NCBI RefSeq assembly: GCF_008638365.1
Contig: NZ_VWVU01000041.1
Coordinates: 1 to 35,285 of the forward strand
Reading direction: 5' to 3'
Length of the DNA stretch: 35,285 nucleotides
Source of the DNA: Nocardiopsis quinghaiensis
GTDB taxonomy: Bacteria; Actinomycetota; Actinomycetes; Streptosporangiales; Streptosporangiaceae
Shown: piece by piece, positions 7,297 through 17,998 of the stretch
Layout: each line of letters begins with the position of its first letter
Position numbering within the stretch: the first letter of the stretch is position 1
Program-made: the position numbers and the translations under genes
The notes under the pieces: model-generated
Database searches by the model: none
The model's input: only the letters and a program-made list of their open reading frames with translations
What the model was told of the DNA's origin: nothing

Positions 7297-9039
7297 TCAG
7301 CCGGCGGGCTCGAAGCTCTGGGACATCCGGTCCAGCAGCGCCCGGTTGGCCTCGGGGTCGTCGTTGTCGGCCACCAGGAACAGGGCGTAACCCTTGTTCT
7401 CGGTGTGGAAGCCCCGGTTGACGCCGTGCATGCCGCCGTTCTCGAAGGTGAACTCCCAGTCGGCGGCGCTGACGTAGTCCCCGGCCCAGTCGGCCTCCAC
7501 GTCCTCGATGCCGATGAGCTCGTAGCCGCCGAAGTTGCCCCGGGCGGAGGGTTCCAGGGAGCGCCAGTCGTCCCCGGCGTCGGGGCCGGGTGCGTCGGTC
7601 TGGTCGACCAGCAGGTACCCGCCGTCGGGGTTGTGGAAGTAGACCATGTGGCCCCGCCGCTCGGTCTCCCAGTCCTCGGGGACGTCCACGGAGAACCCGC
7701 TGGAGTCCTCGTGACGGACCAGGAAGTCCCACCTGTCGTCCTCCTCGCCATCCTCCTCGCCGTCCTCCTCGCTCGGCTCCCCGGACGGCTCCCCGGACGG
7801 CTCCCCGGCCTCGGACTCCTCCTCCTGGGGGTCGGCCTCCCCCTCCCCGCCCTCGGGCCCGGAATCGACGGCGGCCTGCTGCCCGGAGCCGTCGACGAGC
7901 CCGGCGCCGGAGTCGCCCGGGCGGTTCATGCTCACCAGGACACTGGCGGTGGCGCCCACGACCAGCAGCACGAGCACGGCCGCGACGACCAGCAGCGTCC
8001 TCCCGCGGGACGCGGTGTCCCCCCTCCTGCGGGGGACGGCGGACGGCGGTGTGGAGGCGGCCCGGCCGGAGTCGGGCTCCGACGCGTCGGGACCGGTGCC
8101 CGGGGCCGCCTCGGCGCCGCTCGCCTCCTCCGGTTCCTCCGCGGGATCCGGTTCCTCCGTCGACTCGGTGACGGTCAGGGTCGGGGCGACCGGCGCCGGG
8201 GGAGTCCCGGCACCGTCCCGGACCTCCCGCAGGAGGGAGCGCACCTCACCGACCGACGGCCGGTCCTCCGGGCGCTTCTCGCACAGGGCCTCCAGGACCG
8301 GGCGCAGCGAGCCCGCGTTGGCCGCCTCCGGAAGGTCCTGGGTGACGATCGCGGTCAGCGTCGCCATCGGGGTCGGCCGGTCGAACGGCAGCGTGCCCTC
8401 CACCGCCTGGTAGAGGGTGACGCCCAGGGCCCACATGTCCGAGGCCGGAGTGGCCGCGTGCCCGTGCGCGACCTCCGGGGCCAGGTAGCTCGGAGAGCCG
8501 ATCAGCAGACCGGTGCTGGTCAGGTGGGTGGCACCGTCCAGGTGGGCGATGCCGAAGTCGGTGAGGACGGCCCGGTCGTTCCCGGCGATGAGCACGTTGC
8601 CCGGTTTGATGTCTCGGTGCACGATGCCCCGGGCGTGTGCCTCGGACAGGCCCGCGGCCATCTGCTCGCCGATGGCGGCGGCCCGCCGGACCGGCAGTGC
8701 CCCGTCGTCGCGGATGAGATCGCCCAGGGAGGGGCCGCGGACGAGCTCCATGACGATCCACGGGCGGCCGTCCTCCTCGGCCACGTCGAACACGGTGATG
8801 ATGGCGGGGTGGCTGAGCTGCGCCGCGCTGCGCGCCTCGCGCAGCATGCGGGTGCGCAGCACCTCGACCTCGTGTGCGGGCAGGTTCGGCGGCGTGGTCA
8901 GCTCCTTGACCGCGACCGGCCGGTCCAGGAGGGTGTCGGTGCCCTGCCATACCCGCCCCATGCCACCGGCGCCGATGACCTCGTCCAAGCGGTACCGGTT
9001 GACCAGGAGACGACCGGGGTCGGCTTCCGAGCTGTTCAT
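7297..9039 (-). CDS. Membrane Ser/Thr protein kinase with extracytoplasmic domain
   Basis: A 580-residue PknB-like kinase. The N-terminal kinase domain shows the glycine loop GAGGMGRV (23-30), the ATP lysine in VAVKEL (K45), the catalytic HRDIKPGN (141-148), DFG (161-163) and APE (187-189). A Pro/Glu-rich linker leads to one membrane helix (about 349-371). The outside part starts with an acidic low-complexity stretch containing GEPS and EEDGEED repeats. It ends in a 130-residue globular domain (FSVDVPEDWETERRGHMVYF onwards) that lacks PASTA repeats. The ATG at 9037-9039 starts just ahead of the kinase fold; the longer upstream frame is not conserved in character. The ligand is unknown. Confidence 0.92.
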   Translation of the reverse strand: MNSSEADPGRLLVNRYRLDEVIGAGGMGRVWQGTDTLLDRPVAVKELTTPPNLPAHEVEVLRTRMLREARSAAQLSHPAIITVFDVAEEDGRPWIVMELVRGPSLGDLIRDDGALPVRRAAAIGEQMAAGLSEAHARGIVHRDIKPGNVLIAGNDRAVLTDFGIAHLDGATHLTSTGLLIGSPSYLAPEVAHGHAATPASDMWALGVTLYQAVEGTLPFDRPTPMATLTAIVTQDLPEAANAGSLRPVLEALCEKRPEDRPSVGEVRSLLREVRDGAGTPPAPVAPTLTVTESTEEPDPAEEPEEASGAEAAPGTGPDASEPDSGRAASTPPSAVPRRRGDTASRGRTLLVVAAVLVLLVVGATASVLVSMNRPGDSGAGLVDGSGQQAAVDSGPEGGEGEADPQEEESEAGEPSGEPSGEPSEEDGEEDGEEDDRWDFLVRHEDSSGFSVDVPEDWETERRGHMVYFHNPDGGYLLVDQTDAPGPDAGDDWRSLEPSARGNFGGYELIGIEDVEADWAGDYVSAADWEFTFENGGMHGVNRGFHTENKGYALFLVADNDDPEANRALLDRMSQSFEPAG

Positions 9040-9393
9040 GAAGGCGCGGTTCCTCTGCGGGGGAAGTGCGGTGTGGAGTGTGGGGCCCGGCCCGGGGGCG
9101 GGAGGGTGCGTGGGCGGGAAGGGGCACGGGCCCGCCGGGCGGACCCGAACCGTTAGTGAGTCTAGGGGGCGTGTCCGGTGGACAATCGTCCCGCCGCATG
9201 ACGGACGGCACCCACCGAACACACCCTAGAAGTCCGCGACCACTGGTGGCGCTGACCGCCACGGTGATATGTCTGTGTTCTCGGCATGTCAGATCCGCCC
9301 AAGACCCCCTAAATGCACATATCCCGCCGGAAACACCGCAGGACGCCGTTCCGGCGGGACCGAGGGCACCGGGCGTGTCCCGCCCGGGGAGCG
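9040..9393. other. Gene-free stretch upstream of the kinase, with a hairpin at 9322-9359
   Basis: This spacer lies between the kinase start and the stop of the first P450 gene, both on the minus strand. It should hold the kinase promoter, but no clear -35/-10 pair stands out. The only obvious structure is the 11-bp perfect inverted repeat TCCCGCCGGAA/TTCCGGCGGGA at 9322-9332 and 9349-9359, about 35 nt past the P450 stop, which may terminate the P450 transcript. Confidence 0.5.
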
Positions 9394-10602
9394 TCACCCC
9401 AGGCGTACGGGAAGGGCCTCCACCCCCGAGCCGATGATCGACGGCAGCGGGACCAGCTCCTCGTCGGCCACCGCGACGTCGAGCCCGGGGAAGCGCCCGA
9501 ACAGGCGCGGCAGCGCTTCGAGGGCCTCCATGCGGGCCAGGCCCGCGCCCAGACAGTAGTGCCGCCCGTGGGAGAAGGTCAGGTGCGAGGTGTCCTCGCG
9601 GGTGACGTCGAACAGGTGCGCCGTCGGCCCGTAGCGCTCCTCGTCGCGCCCGGCCGAGCCGTAGCCCATCAGCAGCGGCTCACCCGCCGGGACCGCCACC
9701 CCGGCCAGCTCGACGTCCTCGGTGGTGTAGCGCATCGGTACGAACTCCCCCGGCCCGTCCCAGCGCAGGACCTCCTCCACGGCCCTGGACCAGTCGACCT
9801 CTCCCCGCAGGACCATGTCGAGCTGGTCCCGGTGGCGGGCCAGCGTCCGCACCGCGTTGGCGATGAGGTTCGTCGTGGTCTCGTAGCCCGCGCTGATGAT
9901 GAGCACCAGGCTCCAGACCAGCTCGTCCTCGCTGAGCCTGTCGTCCTCGTCGCGGGCGGCGATGAGGGCGGAGGTCAGGTCGTCGCCCGGCTCGGTGCGC
10001 TTGGCCGCGACCAGCTCGGTGAGCACGCCCCACATCTCCATGAAGGTGGTCGTCGCCTCCTCGGGCGTGACGCTCTGGTCGAAGAAGACCCCGACCAGCC
10101 GGTGCAGCTTCGGCCGTGCCTCCGCGTCCAGCCCGAACAGGTCGCTGATCACCGTCATCGGCAGCGGTTGCGCCAGCAGCGCCTTGAGCTCGACCACCCC
10201 GTCCGTGCTCGCCGCCGCCTCGGCCTCCATCCGGTCCAGCAGCCCCTCGGCGGTGGCGGCGATCCCCTCGCGCATGTGCTCGATCCGGCGCGGGGTGAAC
10301 GCCTTGGAGACCAGCCCGCGCAGGCGCGTGTGCTCCTCGCCGTCGCTGGTCAGCATGTTCTCGGCGATGATCCAGGAGATCAGCGGCCAGTCCGGCGGGA
10401 CCTCACCGGCGTTGAGGGCACGCCAGTGCCTCTTGTCCTTCCGCACGCGCTGGTCGGCCAGGACCTCGGTGACCGCCGCGTGCGTGGTCACGACCCACGC
10501 AGCAACCTCACCAGGAAGTTCGACAGGGACGACAGGCCCGAGCTCACGGAGGTGGGCTGCCTGGGCTCGGAGGTTTCCTGGCGCGAGTCGGACGGGCTCC
10601 AC
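9394..10602 (-). CDS. Cytochrome P450, CYP154-like
   Basis: A 402-residue soluble bacterial P450 with all canonical motifs: I-helix AGYETT (238-243), ExxR as EVLR (277-280) and the heme loop FSHGRHYCLG with Cys350 as thiolate ligand. The GTG at 10600-10602 has GGAAGGA upstream at normal spacing and gives the usual N terminus (LRAQAAHLRELGPVVPVELP). The gene overlaps the end of the upstream P450 gene by 115 nt, which implies co-transcription and possibly translational coupling. In streptomycetes CYP154 genes often follow CYP157 genes; the neighbour here fits CYP157, so I infer CYP154. No ferredoxin or biosynthetic genes are adjacent, and the substrate is unknown. Confidence 0.92.
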   Translation of the reverse strand: MEPVRLAPGNLRAQAAHLRELGPVVPVELPGEVAAWVVTTHAAVTEVLADQRVRKDKRHWRALNAGEVPPDWPLISWIIAENMLTSDGEEHTRLRGLVSKAFTPRRIEHMREGIAATAEGLLDRMEAEAAASTDGVVELKALLAQPLPMTVISDLFGLDAEARPKLHRLVGVFFDQSVTPEEATTTFMEMWGVLTELVAAKRTEPGDDLTSALIAARDEDDRLSEDELVWSLVLIISAGYETTTNLIANAVRTLARHRDQLDMVLRGEVDWSRAVEEVLRWDGPGEFVPMRYTTEDVELAGVAVPAGEPLLMGYGSAGRDEERYGPTAHLFDVTREDTSHLTFSHGRHYCLGAGLARMEALEALPRLFGRFPGLDVAVADEELVPLPSIIGSGVEALPVRLG

Positions 10603-11843
10603 GGTGTTCCTTCCACGGGGTCGGAGGGCTGGCGGACCTGCGGGGCGAACTCGACGGGGAGTTGGACGGGGATCCAGGACAGGGCCGACAGCTGCCAGCG
10701 CAGCTGCTCCGGCGGAACGGCCACGCGGAGCCCGGGGAGCCGGCCGAGGAGCACGCGCACCGCGATGATGGCGATGGTGGTGGCCTCGTCGCGCGCGGGG
10801 CAGCGGTGCGGGCCCGCGCCCCAGGCCACGTGCGCCCGGTTGGTGCTCTCCTCCATCTGCTCGGCGTTCTCCCTCACGAAGAAGTGGTTCGCCGCGGCGA
10901 AGCCCAGCAGGACGGGGGAGCCGGCCCCGATCACCCTGCCGTCGCCGACGGGCACGTCCACCCGCGGGTAGATGGCCGGGTAGTTGGTGATCGGCGGGTC
11001 CTGCCACAGGACCCGGTCGAGGAGGTCGTTGAGGGCGGTGTCGGAGAGGGACGCCGAGCCGTACCCGGTCAGGGCGGGGTCGTTCAGGGCGGCCCGCAGG
11101 GACGCGGCGATCAGGTTCGAGGTCGGCTCGTTGGCGGCGGCGATGACGAGGAGGAGCTGCATGATCACCTCCTCGTCGCTGAGGGCGGCGCGGTGCTGGA
11201 TCAGCCGGGTGGTGAGGTCGTCGCCGGGCTCGCGGTGCTTGTCCGACACCACCTCGGACAGGGCCCGCTCGGCCTCGGCGTTGGACTTCTCCGCGTCCAC
11301 GCCCTGCCACAGGTTGCGCATGGCGGTGACGAAGCGCAGACCCTGCTTCTCGTTGAAGCCGAAGAGGTCGTTCATCACCAGCAGCGGCAGCATGCGTGCG
11401 TACTCGTTGAGTGCGTCGGCCCGCCCCCGCTCGCAGAACTCGTCGATGAGCCGGTCGGCGTACCGGCTGGTGATGCCGCTCAGGTGCTCGGGGTCGACGG
11501 CGCCGAGGCCGTCGGTGATCGCCCGCCGGTAGCGCTGGTGCTCGGTGCCCTCGACGAACAGGGCGTTCATACGCGGGGCCATCATCGGCAGCAGCGGGGA
11601 GTCCGGGCTGACCCGCCCCTCGGTGAAGTCCCGCCACAGCCTGGCGTCGTGGCTGAAGGTGGTGGTGTCCCGGGACCAGGAGATGAGTGTGGCGTAGTCC
11701 GTGACCAGCCATCCGTGCACTCCCGGTTCGAGCTCGACCGGGACCACCGGGCCGTGGTCGGCGCGCATCCTGGCGTACACGGCGTAGGGGTCGGGGTGCG
11801 GTTCGCTCTGGTACAGCGCGGCGCGGGGGCATCCAGAAGACAC
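10488..11843 (-). CDS. Cytochrome P450 lacking the ExxR motif, CYP157-like
   Basis: A 451-residue P450-fold protein. It retains the heme loop as WGAGPHRCPAR (Cys348), but the usual Phe is Trp. The K-helix ExxR is replaced by RVLW (277-280, in LLDRVLWQDPP). The I-helix reads AANEPT instead of AGxxTT. Loss of ExxR is established for the CYP157 family (CYP157C1 of Streptomyces coelicolor has EQSLW), so CYP157 is the best fit. After the core ends near residue 405 there is a Ser/Pro-rich tail of about 45 residues, encoded partly in the overlap with the next P450. The GTG at 11841-11843 has GAGG upstream. Catalytic competence is uncertain. Confidence 0.88.
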   Translation of the reverse strand: MSSGCPRAALYQSEPHPDPYAVYARMRADHGPVVPVELEPGVHGWLVTDYATLISWSRDTTTFSHDARLWRDFTEGRVSPDSPLLPMMAPRMNALFVEGTEHQRYRRAITDGLGAVDPEHLSGITSRYADRLIDEFCERGRADALNEYARMLPLLVMNDLFGFNEKQGLRFVTAMRNLWQGVDAEKSNAEAERALSEVVSDKHREPGDDLTTRLIQHRAALSDEEVIMQLLLVIAAANEPTSNLIAASLRAALNDPALTGYGSASLSDTALNDLLDRVLWQDPPITNYPAIYPRVDVPVGDGRVIGAGSPVLLGFAAANHFFVRENAEQMEESTNRAHVAWGAGPHRCPARDEATTIAIIAVRVLLGRLPGLRVAVPPEQLRWQLSALSWIPVQLPVEFAPQVRQPSDPVEGTPWSPSDSRQETSEPRQPTSVSSGLSSLSNFLVRLLRGS

Positions 11844-12188
11844 GGTGAACCTCGGCTGGAACGGTCGGGTACGGGCTGGGGCCGTCCTTCACGTGGGGGG
11901 TGGGAGCACGACCCCGGGGGGTCCGGGACCGGTGCGCGGGGTTTTCCGGGCAGGATCCGGCCGAACGGTCCACGGGCGCGTGCCCGGGCCGTACGACCTC
12001 GCGTAACCCTAGCGGCCCGCCCCGGCGGGGCGCGAGACCCGTTTTCGCGCCCTTCGCGGGGCGACCGCCCCCATCTGCCGCTTCGCCGCCGAATTTCGCG
12101 GCCCCGGCGCGGACGGGACGACGGCGCCGCCCCCGTCCCGGGACCAGGAGCGGGGGCGGCGCCGTCCGGAGGGGTGCCGGGCGGCGCT
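11844..12188. other. Gene-free stretch between copA and the P450 pair
   Basis: About 345 nt separate the copA stop from the first P450 start (both minus strand). The copA-proximal part is occupied by a strong terminator hairpin (12120-12166). The remainder (11850-12110) should contain the P450 promoter; I see no convincing promoter hexamers, gene or repeat. Confidence 0.4.
12120..12166 (-). terminator. Terminator hairpin downstream of copA
   Basis: Perfect 16-bp arms, GACGGCGCCGCCCCCG at 12120-12135 and its complement at 12151-12166, flank a 15-nt loop. It begins about 22 nt past the copA stop, in the right place to end the copZ-copA transcript. Confidence 0.75.
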
Positions 12189-14486
<2,298 letters not shown>

Positions 14487-14564
14487 TGACCCCTCCCGGG
14501 TGTCCCGGAACTCCTGGTGCCCGTCGGCGTCCGCCGCGGTGTCCCGCCCCGGCGCCCGGTGACG

Positions 14565-14589
14565 GTCCGCCCCGGACGCCGGGGCGGAC
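14565..14589 (-). terminator. Hairpin between copZ and copA (possible attenuator)
   Basis: Perfect 11-bp arms GTCCGCCCCGG/CCGGGGCGGAC with a 3-nt loop lie within the 147-nt copZ-copA spacer. There is no T-run. It could partly terminate or protect the copZ message, giving more chaperone than pump; this is inference. Confidence 0.5.
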
Positions 14590-14633
14590 GCGTGCGCGGG
14601 ACCCGGGGCGCGGGCTTCGCGGCCGCGTCCGTG

Positions 14634-14849
14634 TCAGTCACGGACCTCGTATCCGGCCTCGTCGATGGCGGCGCGGACCGACCCGTCGTCGACCGGGCCT
14701 TCACTGGTGACGGTCACCTTCTTGCCGTCGAGGTCGACCTCGACGTCGGTGACTCCCGTGACCTCGCTGACCTCCTCGGTGACAGCGTTGACGCAGTGCC
14801 CGCAGCTCATGCCGTCAACGGTGTAAACAGCGGTGGTGGTGGCAGCCAT
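14634..14849 (-). CDS. copZ: Copper chaperone, HMA-domain protein
   Basis: A 71-residue single-domain heavy-metal-associated protein with the Cu(I)-binding motif GMSCGHC (Cys16 and Cys19) in a ferredoxin-like fold (VYTVDGMSCGHCVNAV, then VEVDLDGKKVTV). Such chaperones carry Cu(I) to CopA and to the CsoR repressor. The ATG at 14847-14849 has CAGGAGG at ideal spacing; an upstream in-frame ATG would place the coding region over the promoter. It lies 147 nt upstream of copA on the same strand and 63 nt downstream of a CsoR-type operator, so the two genes form a copper-efflux operon. Confidence 0.93.
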   Translation of the reverse strand: MAATTTAVYTVDGMSCGHCVNAVTEEVSEVTGVTDVEVDLDGKKVTVTSEGPVDDGSVRAAIDEAGYEVRD

Positions 14850-14911
14850 TTCGCCTCCTGGGGCATGTGTGGTGTGTCTGTCGTTCTGGGACCGGTCTCC
14901 GATCACCTCAA

Positions 14912-14930
14912 CATACCCCTGAGGGGTATG
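14912..14930. promoter_or_regulatory. CsoR-type copper operator
   Basis: The sequence CATACCCCTGAGGGGTATG is a perfect 9-1-9 inverted repeat. It matches the known CsoR operator pattern (ATACCCC ... GGGGTAT) of actinobacterial copper genes. It is 63-81 nt upstream of the copZ start, where the promoter should lie. No csoR gene is in the window, so the repressor must be encoded elsewhere. Confidence 0.88.
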
Positions 14931-15250
14931 CATTTGTCAAATGCCCGACACGGGACCGGGCCCCGCCCATACGGGAGAACTCCCAGAGCAGGCACCCCTC
15001 GCCGTCTGGCACGGGAGCCGGAGGCCCCGGTCGCCACGGTACCCGCCGGGGGTACCTCGCGGAAGCGACCACTCCGGACACGGTGAAGGCCCCCGCACGT
15101 CGTGCGAGGACCTCGGAGACGATCCGCCCCGATCCCGGTACCCTCCCCCCGTTCCATGGTCGGCGGGAGACCCGCCCTACGGATCCGGAGGGGGGAGAGA
15201 GGGAGAACCGCGGGGGCGGGGGACCACGGGGAGGGGGGAAGCCGGTGCGG
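14931..15250. other. Gene-free stretch between the copper operator and a GNAT gene
   Basis: About 320 nt with no convincing gene. A short minus-strand frame over 14903-15157 is Arg/Gly-rich and would run through the copper promoter, so I do not accept it. A purine-rich stretch lies at 15185-15240 just past the acetyltransferase stop. No clear hairpin or promoter was seen. Confidence 0.4.
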
Positions 15251-15850
15251 TTACTCGGCCTTCAGTTGCAGGCGCGCGACCACGCGCTCGCTCACGTGGT
15301 GTCCGTTGAGCGTGAACCCGGCCCGCTGGAACATCTCCACGGTGCCCGTGTAGACCTCCGCGCTGGGCGCCCGGCCCCCGGCCGTGTCCATCGGGTAGGC
15401 CTCCAGGACACGGGCCCCGTTGGCACGGGCGTACTCGACCGCCCCTTCCAGCAGGCGGCTGCCCAGGCCGCGTCTGCGCCGCCGGGGCGGCAGCCAGAAA
15501 CAGACCAGCGCCCACACACCCGGCTCACGGGGATCGGCCGGACGCAGGGACCGCGACCGCGACAGCCGGATGAAGTCCTCGCGGGGGGCCACGGAAACCC
15601 AGCCGCACGGGCCGTCCTCGTCGTAGGCGAGCAGGCCGGGTATCCGGCCCTCCAGGGTCAGCCGGCGCAACTCCTCCTTGTTGTCCGCCCCGCGCGTCGA
15701 GCGCTCACAGGAGGTACTCGCCGTGTGGTCCTTGGCGCGCCTGCGGAAGAACGTGCACCAGCAGTGCCCGTACGCTCCGGTCGGTCCGAACAGGTTCTCC
15801 AGGTCTTCCCACCGCTCGGCGGTGGCGGGCTCGATTGAGACGATGGACAT
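15251..15850 (-). CDS. GNAT-family N-acetyltransferase
   Basis: A 199-residue acetyltransferase. The acetyl-CoA binding motif A is visible as PPRRRRRGLGSRLLEGAVEYA (Arg/Gln-x-x-Gly-x-Gly/Ala type, here RRRGLGSRL), followed by a motif B-like region (YTGTVEMFQRAGF). The N-terminal half has an aromatic/Cys stretch (YGHCWCTFF) seen in a subgroup of actinobacterial GNATs of unknown substrate. The ATG at 15848-15850 has GAGGGAG upstream; a longer in-frame start is not supported by a ribosome binding site. It appears monocistronic. Confidence 0.85.
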   Translation of the reverse strand: MSIVSIEPATAERWEDLENLFGPTGAYGHCWCTFFRRRAKDHTASTSCERSTRGADNKEELRRLTLEGRIPGLLAYDEDGPCGWVSVAPREDFIRLSRSRSLRPADPREPGVWALVCFWLPPRRRRRGLGSRLLEGAVEYARANGARVLEAYPMDTAGGRAPSAEVYTGTVEMFQRAGFTLNGHHVSERVVARLQLKAE

Positions 15851-15996
15851 CGGACTCCCTCGACGAGACACACGGGCCGCCACAACTGTGACCCAGCACA
15901 CTAGCGATTATTCGCCGTGACCGAAAGAACACAGATAGACGAAAACGCCTTACTTGGCGGGTTTCGTCACCGAAAGCCGTGGTTTGGGAAACCCGT

Positions 15997-16025
15997 GGGG
16001 CGGAGGGCACACGGCCCTCCGCCCC
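15997..16025 (-). terminator. Terminator hairpin downstream of the AGCS symporter
   Basis: The 12-bp perfect stem GGGGCGGAGGGC/GCCCTCCGCCCC with a 5-nt loop starts 26 nt past the symporter stop on the minus strand. Confidence 0.7.
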
Positions 16026-16050
16026 GTTCAGCCGATCGGTCCGAGCCGGA

Positions 16051-17550
16051 TCAGGGCGAGACCTGGTTCGCCTTGTCGGCGGGATCCGCCTTCTCGGGGT
16101 CCCAGCACTCCACGCCGCGCACGCCGGGCAGCCGGTCCCGCGTGAACACGGGGTCGATGCCCTGGCGCCGCTGGTCGGTGTAGTCCTTGAGCAGCCGCGC
16201 CGCGATCGCCGCCAACGGTGTGATGGCGATGAGGTTGATCAGCGCCATCATGCCCATGGTCGTGTCGGCCAGCGTCCAGACCAGGTCGATCGAGCCCAGG
16301 GCGCCCAGGAAGCTGGCGACGAGGAAGACCACCTTGTAACCGACGAGAACGCTCTTGTTGCCGGTCAGGTACTCCAGGTTCGACTCGCCGTAGTAGTAGT
16401 TGCCCAGCACCGACGTGAACGCGACCAGAACGATGATCAGCGTCATGAGGTGCAGCGCCCAGGGACCCAGCTGGGAGGTCACCGCGAGCTGGGTGAGGTC
16501 GCCCTCCAGCTGCTCGCCGGTGCCCTCCTGGTAGGAGATGAGAATGATGAAGGCCGTGATGGAGCAGACCACGAGGGTGTCGAAGTAGACGCCCAGGCTC
16601 TGCACCAGGCCCTGCTTGGCGGGGTGGGTGACCGAGGCGCTGGCCGCGGCGATCGGGGCCGAGCCGAGCCCCGCCTCGTTGGAGAACATCCCTCGGCGCA
16701 CACCCTGGATGATCACCGTGGCCAGGCCGGCGGCGGCGAACTCACGGATACCGAAGGCGTGCTCGAAGATCAGCGAGAACATCTCCGGGATCAGCTCGTA
16801 GTTCATCGCCAGGATGACCAGGCCCATGACCAGGTAGATCGCCGCGAAGGTCGGGATCAGGGCCTGGGCCGTACGCGCGATCCGGCGGACACCGCCGAAG
16901 ATCACCAGCGCGGTGAGCACGACGACCGCGGCCCCGACGATGGCCGACAGCCACACACCCGAGCCCCCGCCCAGGCTCGCGGAGGAGTTGGCCACGGCAC
17001 CGGCGATGGTGTTGCTCTGCACCGCGTTGAAGACCATCGGGAAGGTCATGATGAGGACGACGGCGAACAGCACGCCCATCCAGCGCTGGCCGAGGCCGCG
17101 CTCCATGTAGTAGGCGGGGCCGCCCCGGTAACCCGTGGAGTCCCGGACCTTGTAGAGCTGGGCCAGGGTGGACTCGATGAAGCTGGTCCCGGCGACGACG
17201 GTCGCCATCAGCCACATCCAGAAGACGGCGCCCGGGCCACCGAGGGAGATGGCGACCGCCACGCCGACGATGTTGCCGGTACCGATGCGGGCGGCGGCCG
17301 AGATCATGAACGCCTGGAGCGACGAGACGGCCCTCTTGCCGTCCGGGGCGATCTCGGGCTGGCTGCGCAGCACCCGGAACATCTCCGGGAACATGCGGAC
17401 CTGGACGACTCCCGTCCTGATGGTGACGTAGAGGCTGACCGCCACCAGCAGCGGGATCAGCACCCAGGACCAGAAGAAGTCGTTGTTGAACGTGCCGATG
17501 GCCTCGGTGATGCGTACACCGACGCCGGGCGTCGCGTCTGCGATTAACAC
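16051..17550 (-). CDS. Alanine/glycine:cation symporter (AGCS family)
   Basis: A 499-residue polytopic membrane protein of the AGCS (sodium:alanine/glycine symporter) family. Family blocks include SSLQAFMISAAARIGTGNIV, GGPGAVFWMW, GGPAYYMERGLG and GMFSNEAGLGSAPIAAASA. About ten hydrophobic helices run to residue 470, followed by a polar tail. The GTG at 17548-17550 is preferred because AAGGAG lies 11-16 nt upstream; a TTG at 17583 would place this ribosome binding site inside the gene. It is expected to import small neutral amino acids with Na+ or H+. It is monocistronic by its spacing and followed by a strong hairpin. Confidence 0.92.
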   Translation of the reverse strand: MLIADATPGVGVRITEAIGTFNNDFFWSWVLIPLLVAVSLYVTIRTGVVQVRMFPEMFRVLRSQPEIAPDGKRAVSSLQAFMISAAARIGTGNIVGVAVAISLGGPGAVFWMWLMATVVAGTSFIESTLAQLYKVRDSTGYRGGPAYYMERGLGQRWMGVLFAVVLIMTFPMVFNAVQSNTIAGAVANSSASLGGGSGVWLSAIVGAAVVVLTALVIFGGVRRIARTAQALIPTFAAIYLVMGLVILAMNYELIPEMFSLIFEHAFGIREFAAAGLATVIIQGVRRGMFSNEAGLGSAPIAAASASVTHPAKQGLVQSLGVYFDTLVVCSITAFIILISYQEGTGEQLEGDLTQLAVTSQLGPWALHLMTLIIVLVAFTSVLGNYYYGESNLEYLTGNKSVLVGYKVVFLVASFLGALGSIDLVWTLADTTMGMMALINLIAITPLAAIAARLLKDYTDQRRQGIDPVFTRDRLPGVRGVECWDPEKADPADKANQVSP

Positions 17551-17710
17551 GGGAACGGAACTCCTTGCTCCAAAGAAGGACAACCGCCCTCACATACCCG
17601 TGAAGTGCAAGAAGTCACCACCCAGAGCATGCTGTAGTCGGATGGTGATGCTCCCGTTACGGCACTCGCCCCGCGGGTCGTCCACGGGCCTCCGCGGACG
17701 TCTCCGTGGA

Positions 17711-17998
17711 TCAGCCCTCGTGGACCAGGTCCGTGTAGGACGGGTGCCTCTTGATGTAGGCCTGGGCGAACGGGCAGATCGGCACCACTTTGAGTCCGCG
17801 TTCCCGGATGTGGTCCAGGGACTCGCGCATGAGGTGGCTGCCCACGCCCCGGCCCTCGAAGGCCGAGTCGACCTCCACGTGCGGCAGGGCGTACACGCCC
17901 TCGTCGATCAGGTGGTAGGCGCAGAATCCCACCACCGTCCCGTCGGCGCTCACCTCGTAACGTGACCGCTCCGGAACGTCGGTAACCGTCAGGTCCAT
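17711..17998 (-). CDS. Small GNAT-like (YjdJ/NATD1-type) protein
   Basis: A 95-residue single-domain protein of the small GCN5-like family (the Acetyltransf_CG type). Characteristic features are EVDSAFEGRGVGSHLMRESL (acetyl-CoA loop) and the C-terminal VVPICPFAQAYIKRHPSYTD. Members lack a full GNAT domain and their substrates are mostly unknown. The ATG at 17996-17998 has GGGAG upstream and fits the family length; an upstream frame adds 28 non-conserved residues. No operon partner is visible. Confidence 0.87.
   Translation of the reverse strand: MDLTVTDVPERSRYEVSADGTVVGFCAYHLIDEGVYALPHVEVDSAFEGRGVGSHLMRESLDHIRERGLKVVPICPFAQAYIKRHPSYTDLVHEG

Noticed and set aside
9394..11973. A single 859-codon fused P450 on the minus strand
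   Set aside because: Only its C-terminal half matches a P450; the N-terminal half is a frame shadow of the other P450 gene. A GTG with a good ribosome binding site at 10602 gives a normal-length enzyme.
14903..15157. An 84-codon minus-strand frame upstream of copZ
   Set aside because: It is Arg/Gly-rich, has no ribosome binding site and would span the CsoR operator.
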